The notes beneath the pieces are model-generated. The model saw nothing but the letters and a program-made list of their open reading frames with translations, did not search any database and had not been told where the DNA came from. A stretch of DNA of 12,826 nucleotides. Origin: Phoronis pallida (Eukaryota; Phoronida; Phoronidae). Below, one piece after another: positions 7,401-10,868 of this stretch. The position numbers and the translations under genes are program-made. Within the stretch, counting starts at the first letter, position 1; each line of letters opens with the position of its first letter. The stretch is from NCBI GenBank assembly GCA_028565715.1, contig JAOXYC010180801.1:1-12826 (forward strand), given 5' to 3'.

Positions 7401-9200
7401 ATTTGAAAATATTATTTCTCATTTCAAGTTTATCACTTTTGGTCAAAAGCACACTTCACTCTGAATCTAAATTTCATGTGTATCTTTCCCTCCCCATGAA
7501 GAATGTTTGGTATGTGTCAAAGTATTGATTGCAATTTGTGTTAGTCAGAATACAACTGTACTTTTCAACTTCATCACATTTTACAAACCTGATTAAGATT
7601 ATTGTTTTTGTGAATACAAGGTTACCAATAACCTGAGGTCTGTTTCATCAACATTTGTTTTGGTCTACAGACCAAAAATGGTTTTGAGAACAAAAACACA
7701 TTATTTAGAAATTGACAAAGAAAGTGATTCCAATTTTTACTCTACAGACCAAAAATGTATTTCTGAAACCGACACTGTGCTTATTATTAAGGATTTTTTT
7801 AATCAAGCGTCTGAAGTTAAATTTCAAAGGGGCCTGAAGTCGACATTTGTTATCGGATAATTTGTTTTTTAGCTGTACAGTACATAATGACAAAATATTT
7901 TCTATCATTTGAAAAGTAGATTTTTCGAAGTAGATATTCATGAAGTCACATTGGCTGTAAATGATGACGTTTGCATTGCGTAATATGCTGCAGCTGATGT
8001 GAGGTCATAAATAAATGGCAAGCTACATTAAAGAAACAGATAAAAAACGAAGTCACAAAATAGCTTGGAATAATGATTTCTGCTTATTTTCAAGTAATTT
8101 AGCATGAATGTTCAGGTAGCCTTTAATGTTTTGATTACAGGTAAACTTATTCAAACAAACCCTTGATGAAGCTGATGCCAAAACAGAGGACATTGTTCAA
8201 GAACATGGTATGCAAACGATGGATGATGAAAGACTGAATGCCAGAATAACCGAGGAACAGAAAACTAACTACCAAACAGAGCTTGAGGTACAGTAAAAGC
8301 TCGCCATTTTCAGACACCAAAAATTATTTTCAGAAGTAATTTTTGGTTGTCCGCCAAATTGGTACATGACCAAAATCGTATGATGCATCGTCTCAACTCT
8401 GGGTATCACATTGAGAAATATTTCTGGCTTTGTGTCTTGTTTGATTTATTCTCATTCTTCAAATTAGGAAAAAATCTGGGCCAGGTTTCACAAACCTTAC
8501 TTGACTTGTTTCTCTGATCACAATTGGGTAAATTTTCCTGAATTAAATTTGCAGAACCAGGTCGTTCAATTTAGAAAACCAAGACCCGCATTTCTTAAAC
8601 TTCACTGACTCAATACTCTAGAATTAACCAATCACTCACCAACAGTGAGTGGGGTCTCTGTTTAACCTTTGGAATCTGGCCCCGGAACATTTGAAGGTTG
8701 AAATGACGAATTTACAAATTATTATATAACAAAAGGGATTTTCTGTTTCAGTTATCTGATTTGATAAACTTTCATTTTGAAAAATTATGTATACATAAAA
8801 TCTGATCCATTTACAGGTTGTGATGAAGGAGTTGACACAGAACAGTAAAATCTCATCAGATGACCTTCAGTCATCACTCACCTCATTTGTCGAGTCTCAA
8901 CTGTCATCATTAGAAGCAGACGACATTCAACAACAGAAACAACTCTTCAAAGATTGGGAGCAAAAACGACAGGATGAACTTGACAAACAAATTAAAAAAT
9001 ACCTCATTTATCAAAAGAGGAAAATTATCGACGAAAAGTTACGTGAACTTCAGGAGAAGGAAGAATTGTTGAACTATTTTGATCGCCAGGACGAGATCGA
9101 GGTCGCCCAGCTTGCAGCGCCTCCTGTTGAGGAAAGTGTTGATGCTGAAGTTGATGAGGAGGAAGTGATGGATAAAAAGGCTGCAAAAAGAGGGAGATAA
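1366..9200 (+). CDS. MRPS27: MRPS27, mitochondrial small ribosomal subunit protein mS27 (9 exons visible)
   Basis: Nine exons (1366-1455, 2001-2071, 2500-2564, 3103-3217, 3602-3680, 5240-5403, 6144-6383, 8141-8287, 8817-9200) join in frame through GT-AG introns into about 450 residues. They collinearly match my recollection of vertebrate MRPS27 (human about 414 residues): an LLSEAY/EAWQE start like human LLSSAY/KWEARE, then FRHTKDALHVL, then the family-typical YGIFPDVYSSNLLMDHFIK, then LQLMGWGLYNK. The last is a charged C-terminal coiled coil. MRPS27 is a pentatricopeptide-repeat protein of the mitoribosome small subunit. It binds mitochondrial RNA and supports mitochondrial translation, though it is not needed to stabilise rRNA. 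The N-terminus with start codon and presequence is missing or only weakly placed. The C-terminus is longer and more acidic/lysine-rich than in human. TARS1 converges on it from the right. Confidence 0.93.
1456..2000 (+). other. MRPS27 intron 2
   Basis: This GT-AG intron in phase 1 is AT-rich, with T- and A-homopolymers around 1741-1761. I saw no repeat, RNA gene or nested gene in it. Confidence 0.7.
2001..2071 (+). CDS. MRPS27: MRPS27 exon 3
   Basis: The acceptor is TTTCTTGCAG and the donor is GACATT followed by GTAAGT. It encodes DDFCLKLHEKFETESRVNA plus a few residues, corresponding to the human ADLASLMDRTFERKLPVSS region at the start of the helical PPR domain. Phase 1 in, phase 0 out. Confidence 0.88.
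2072..2499 (+). other. MRPS27 intron 3 with a nested hairpin
   Basis: This GT-AG intron is in phase 0. It contains a 10-bp perfect inverted repeat, ATTCCCAAAA (2211-2220) with TTTTGGGAAT (2254-2263). The loop holds a second stem, TGAACC (2237-2242) with GGTTCA (2248-2253). Nothing else is recognised. Confidence 0.65.
2500..2564 (+). CDS. MRPS27: MRPS27 exon 4
   Basis: The acceptor is TTATTTTACAG and the donor is CATAG followed by GTACTG. It encodes a helix-like segment, LMNKISEVTVVELDFIEQLL, then His and a split Arg. It matches the human [20 protein letters not shown] stretch in position. Phase 0 in, phase 2 out. Confidence 0.88.
2565..3102 (+). other. MRPS27 intron 4
   Basis: This GT-AG intron is in phase 2, ending in a T/C-rich tract before CCACCAG. 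The 67-codon open frame inside it (2855-3058) shows no family resemblance. No repeat is recognised. Confidence 0.65.
3103..3217 (+). CDS. MRPS27: MRPS27 exon 5
   Basis: The acceptor is TTCCCCACCAG and the donor is GATAAG followed by GTATGG. It encodes FRHTKDALHVLDSTHYTIIR, then EYLKLKQADRLLPIITDK. This parallels human [20 protein letters not shown] and the following lysine-rich helix, and leads directly into the strongest conserved block. Phase 2 in, phase 0 out. Confidence 0.92.
3218..3601 (+). other. MRPS27 intron 5
   Basis: This GT-AG intron is in phase 0. A short G+C-richer patch at about 3427-3505 contains CACTGCG (3448-3454) and CGCAGTG (3485-3491) as inverted motifs, followed by GGCGCCCTCT. 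It may be a small repeat fragment, but no boundaries could be drawn. Confidence 0.5.
3602..3680 (+). CDS. MRPS27: MRPS27 exon 6, PPR signature
   Basis: The acceptor is TTATTTTCTAG and the donor is TCTCAG followed by GTAAGA. It encodes IGYGIFPDVYSSNLLMDHFI then KANNFS, the most conserved block of the family (human [23 protein letters not shown]). It has the shape of a pentatricopeptide repeat: a GIxPD turn followed by an antiparallel helix pair continuing into the next exon. Phase 0 in, phase 1 out. Confidence 0.95.
4137..4569 (+). mobile_element. hAT-like MITE, copy 1, with target-site duplication
   Basis: The element spans 4145-4561 (417 bp). It starts TAGGGCTGGAACGGTAC and ends GTACGGTTTCAGCCCTA, imperfect terminal inverted repeats. 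It is flanked by an exact 8-bp duplication ATATTTAG (4137-4144 and 4562-4569). Subterminal CGGTA repeats (TTCGGTACGGTACGGTAT and similar) cluster at both ends. The 8-bp duplication and subterminal motif clusters are typical of hAT transposons. No transposase frame exists, so it is non-autonomous. Its interior is clearly related to copy 2 at 6855, for example CAAATCGT.CTGTAGAGTACA and GGATAT..GAA.GTTTTAGAAA, where dots mark differences. Confidence 0.85.
5040..5119. repeat. 32-bp-arm imperfect hairpin in intron 6
   Basis: The left arm 5040-5071 and right arm 5088-5119 are inverse copies, matching at 29 of 32 positions, around a 16-nt loop. Core motifs are AAATCATAGAA on the left and TTCTATGATTTTT on the right. 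It could be a small foldback element or the remnant of a MITE. No target duplication is evident. The loop is not conserved with anything I recognise. Confidence 0.75.
5136..5189. repeat. 27-bp direct tandem duplication
   Basis: Two adjacent 27-bp units (5136-5162 and 5163-5189) begin CATTCATTGTAAGAATCAC and differ at two positions. The unit is in phase with the open frame that runs into exon 7. Replication slippage is the simplest cause. It ends 50 bp before the exon 7 acceptor. Confidence 0.9.
5240..5403 (+). CDS. MRPS27: MRPS27 exon 7
   Basis: The acceptor is TTCATTTTATAG and the donor is GATGAG followed by GTTAGT. It encodes AASKIACDLMLQEMLDHPTS, then NLLALYACY, matching human [26 protein letters not shown]. 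The exon ends in a glutamine/aspartate-rich low-complexity segment (DGQGQDDE). The reading frame stays open into the upstream intron as far as 4873 (see findings). The acceptor at 5239 is supported because it joins in phase to exon 6. Confidence 0.93.
5404..6143 (+). other. MRPS27 intron 7, mostly a SINE
   Basis: This GT-AG intron is in phase 0. The antisense SINE occupies 5431-5766. The rest (5767-6143) has a short CCCTGA-like run (ACCCTGACCCTGTCCCTG at about 5805-5822) and otherwise nothing recognised. Confidence 0.65.
5431..5766 (-). mobile_element. tRNA-derived SINE, full length
   Basis: Read on the minus strand: a tRNA-like head at 5766-5685 with an A box TGGCTTAGTGG and a B-box-like GTTCGACCC, and an anticodon-loop position CTCTTAA (CTT, lysine-like). 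A roughly 200-bp body follows, including CACCCAGGTATACAAATGG at about 5645-5627. The tail is AAAAAGCGCTATATAAATGC followed by (ATT)n at 5449-5431. The body motif and tail recall the deeply conserved SINE families of marine invertebrates (possibly the Nin-type central domain). That assignment is from memory and needs a database search. No clean target-site duplication was seen. It begins only 27 bp after the exon 7 donor. Confidence 0.82.
6144..6383 (+). CDS. MRPS27: MRPS27 exon 8
   Basis: The acceptor is TCTTTCATAG and the donor is GAGGCT followed by GTGAGT. The 80 codons include the YIPVKYVRNPWYDDHFDI segment and MGLSLQLMGWGLYNKFDKGL, equivalent to human [20 protein letters not shown]. The exon closes the helical domain with LLKTVVESESKSITEEA, comparable to human MEKVAASPEDIKLCREA. 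Phase 0 at both ends. Confidence 0.93.
6464..6555. repeat. degenerate foldback, arms about 32 bp
   Basis: The left arm 6464-6496 and the right arm 6524-6555 pair with about three-quarters identity around a 27-nt loop. The inner nine bases, GGTAGTAAC and GTTACTACC, pair perfectly, as do AAGTTTTCAA and TTGAAAACTT at the outside. It is probably an old foldback element. No flanking duplication was identified. Confidence 0.65.
6847..7322 (+). mobile_element. hAT-like MITE, copy 2, with target-site duplication
   Basis: The element spans 6855-7314 (460 bp). It starts TAGGGCTGAAACGGTAC and ends GTACCGTTTCAGCCCTA, essentially perfect 17-bp terminal inverted repeats. Flanks are CTGAATAC (6847-6854) and ATGAATAC (7315-7322), an 8-bp duplication with one mismatch. 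The subterminal TTCGGTACGGTACGGTAT blocks are the same as in copy 1, and the orientation is the same. Relative to copy 1 it carries extra internal sequence, for example around 7158-7195. Apparent open frames crossing it are not genes. Confidence 0.85.
7658..7757. repeat. palindrome and 17-bp direct repeat
   Basis: TTTTGGTCT (7658-7666) and AGACCAAAA (7669-7677) form a near-perfect palindrome. The 17-mer TCTACAGACCAAAAATG (7664-7680) recurs exactly at 7741-7757, each copy followed by loosely similar sequence ending in GA(G)AAC. This is probably a local duplication, with no known function. Confidence 0.7.
8141..8287 (+). CDS. MRPS27: MRPS27 exon 9
   Basis: The acceptor is TTTGATTACAG and the donor is CTTGAG followed by GTACAG, a weaker donor. 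The 49 codons form an acidic, charged linker rich in Glu, Asp and Gln (for example LDEADAKTEDIVQEHG). Human MRPS27 has a comparable Glu/Asp/Gln-rich linker before its C-terminal helix. The evidence is the frame and the position rather than strong sequence identity. Confidence 0.82.
8288..8816 (+). other. MRPS27 intron 9 with a small hairpin
   Basis: This GT-AG intron is in phase 0. ACCAAAAATTA (8316-8326) and TAATTTTTGGT (8337-8347) form a perfect 11-bp stem around a 10-nt loop. A few flanking bases (GACA, and TGTC shifted by one base) extend the symmetry. Nothing else is recognised. Confidence 0.65.
8817..9200 (+). CDS. MRPS27: MRPS27 last exon, coiled-coil C-terminus
   Basis: The acceptor is CCATTTACAG and the frame runs 127 codons to a TAA at 9198-9200. 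VVMKELTQNSKISSDDLQSS, then FVESQLSSLEADDIQQ, corresponds to human [20 protein letters not shown] and KLSTCEAEDIATYEQN. A long charged coiled coil follows (about residues 45-90 of the exon, rich in Lys, Glu and Gln), then an acidic patch and a lysine/arginine end (DKKAAKRGR). A GTG at 8820 lies just inside the exon and is not a start. Confidence 0.92.
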   Translation, partial: VVMKELTQNSKISSDDLQSSLTSFVESQLSSLEADDIQQQKQLFKDWEQKRQDELDKQIKKYLIYQKRKIIDEKLRELQEKEELLNYFDRQDEIEVAQLAAPPVEESVDAEVDEEEVMDKKAAKRGR

Positions 9201-9801
9201 CTTTAACTTGGGAAGATACGGCAGAGCGGTGTGTTAGCGTCATTTGAATATAGGTTAGCCACCTATGATGACCATTTCTGATTTCATGGATGGCTCTCCC
9301 ATAAAGAGCACTGCCACAAATGATTTGCCCCCGTTATCTGTGAAGCTAAAAAGTAATTGTAGAAGAAAGTGTGTATAGAAAAGTGAAAGGAACAATCTAG
9401 AACTCAAGCAGTAAACACTGAGTAAACTATTTCAGAATATGTGCGCATCAGATTAGAGTTCAGTTATTGACTAGTGAATGAAATACTACATATTTGCCAA
9501 CCTTTAGAAAATAGTGGCAATTGCAACTTTGGTGTTTCAGCATTCTGTTGGAATGTAACATCATATTGAGCCAGGCAGTAACGATACTTGTTATTGTAAG
9601 ACTAAGCAACGCGGTTTCGTTCCTTGCAAGGAATAAGGTCATTACTCTGATCACAGTGCCAATGTATCCAATTGCTTGGATCAAGTTTAAGACTTGACCT
9701 TGCCGAATCACACTTTGTATTAACAAACAATATTCTAGTATGAATGATTGCTGGTCAGTGGTGGTAGTCCATATATGCCCCATGCGGGAGTGTTCCTATG
9801 C
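9201..9801 (+). other. MRPS27 3' untranslated region (presumed)
   Basis: Sequence after the TAA contains no AATAAA or ATTAAA before the MITE at 9810, so the 3' UTR probably extends into that element. Short stems such as ATAGGT/ACCTAT (9249-9265) and CAAGT/ACTTG (about 9683-9697) are present. The minus-strand open frame at 9460-9783 shows no family resemblance and is not called as a gene. Confidence 0.45.
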
Positions 9802-10130
9802 CCAGTAAGTAAGGCTGAAACAGTACACAGTACATTCATTACCAAACCAAACAAAAACTTTGGAACGGTATGTAAAGGTACACGAAAAATGGCGTACCGA
9901 CATTCCGAATATTTGCATATTTATTTGAAATTGTACTACCATTGAAAAAGAATAAACTTCGAAAGCGTTGTATTATACATTATTTTTACTACATCAGCAT
10001 CAGAGCGACATTTTAATGTATTTTATTAGTTTGTACCAAGTACTGTATCAACTTACCGTACCAAAGGACTGCGTAATGATACCGTATCGTACAGTAACTT
10101 TCTCCGTACTGTTTCAGCCCTGCCACTAAG
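9802..10130 (-). mobile_element. hAT-like MITE, copy 3, inverted and older
   Basis: The element spans 9810-10122 (313 bp), flanked by CCAGTAAG (9802-9809) and CCACTAAG (10123-10130), an 8-bp duplication with one mismatch. Its left end (TAAGGCTGAAACAGTACACAG) resembles the inverted right end of copies 1 and 2. Its right end inverts to CAGGGCTGAAACAGTACGG followed by AGAAAGTT, like the left end of copies 1 and 2. So it sits in the opposite orientation. The CGGTA clusters are eroded, suggesting an older insertion. It lies between the convergent genes. Confidence 0.75.
9951..9956 (+). terminator. candidate MRPS27 poly(A) signal
   Basis: This AATAAA is the first canonical poly(A) signal after the MRPS27 stop codon (about 750 bp downstream). 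It lies inside MITE copy 3. A second plus-strand AATAAA is at 10376-10381. Usage is unproven. Confidence 0.4.
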
Positions 10131-10231
10131 AGGCATGCAGACAGCAAGAAATAACAACGGAAGAGGTCTAATGGGTTAATAGCAAATAAGTGACTTCAAT
10201 AATATAAAGAAATGTGTCTTTTTTTAATTAC

Positions 10232-10237
10232 TTTATT
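10232..10237 (-). terminator. TARS1: candidate TARS1 poly(A) signal
   Basis: TTTATT on the plus strand reads AATAAA on the minus strand, about 480 bp past the TARS1 stop. It is the only canonical signal I found for TARS1 between its stop codon and MITE copy 3. It implies a 3' UTR of about 500 nt. Confidence 0.5.
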
Positions 10238-10719
10238 GTCAGATAAATAATATTTTACAGTGAGACAAAGAAATAATGACAGATTATCAAGAAAGTCTTA
10301 TTAAGTATACTTTGTTTTAATATCAGTATCACATGTGAAAATTTTAAGATTTTACAAAATCAATCATTTATAAACAATAAAAATACCCTAAATCACAGGG
10401 GTAAATGCTTTAACATCACAATTTTAATGTTTTACCGAAACACATTTGATTTTACATCTGCCAATTTTTCAACACCAAACAAAATGCAAAAGCCCCTTTA
10501 CCAGTAAAACTAAACTATCAAGAATTGCGTCCAATTTTGTAAGGCAAATTAAAGTACTTGAAATGGAAACAGCAGAATGGCAAACGTGGCTTCAAAATCT
10601 TCTGTTCAAACAGTAAAAGAGAAGGGCAAAAAAATGAACAAGTCCATTCATTTTCATTATGTTTTCAGCACTTCCTAATTTTTGACATTGATTAAACATT
10701 TCGAAGTTCATTAAATGTA
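10238..10719 (-). other. TARS1: TARS1 3' untranslated region (presumed)
   Basis: AT-rich sequence between the TARS1 stop codon and the candidate poly(A) signal. No open frame or repeat is recognised. A plus-strand AATAAA at 10376 lies in it, so an alternative MRPS27 transcript end could overlap this UTR in antisense. Confidence 0.5.
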
Positions 10720-10868
10720 TTAAAATTTTTCTTCCGCATCTGGAATCTTGCTTTCCACAAAGTAGGCAAACTTTTCCTTGACAGCGTCGAGACTGTGCTC
10801 ACCGTGTACTTTATTGTCACGTGTGCGGACATTGACAGTATTGCTGGATTTTTCTTTCTCACCCACGA
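10720..10868 (-). CDS. TARS1: TARS1 last exon
   Basis: The minus-strand acceptor is CATTTCAG before TCGTGGG, and the stop TAA is at 10722-10720. It completes a split Val and encodes [20 protein letters not shown] then [20 protein letters not shown]. This is the last strands and helix of the anticodon-binding domain (human VVGEKEKISGTVNIRTRDNK). Phase 1 in. Confidence 0.95.

Larger units (their letters stand above)
6384..8140 (+). other. MRPS27 intron 8, holds hAT-like MITE copy 2
   Basis: This is the longest visible intron (1757 bp, phase 0, GT-AG). Contents: a foldback at 6464-6555, a 9-bp GC-rich stem at 6758-6784 (CGGTGCCCA against TGGGCACCG), the MITE at 6855-7314, and a palindrome with repeats at 7658-7757. 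The remaining sequence is AT-rich with no gene recognised. Confidence 0.65.

Noticed and set aside
6470-7464. several open frames on both strands around MITE copy 2
   Set aside because: They start or end inside the MITE or intron sequence, show no domain, and repeat the CGGTA-derived RYRT-like residues of the repeat.
9460-9783. 107-codon minus-strand open frame between the two genes
   Set aside because: It lies in the presumed MRPS27 3' UTR with no recognisable domain, upstream of no clear promoter. Judged to be chance.
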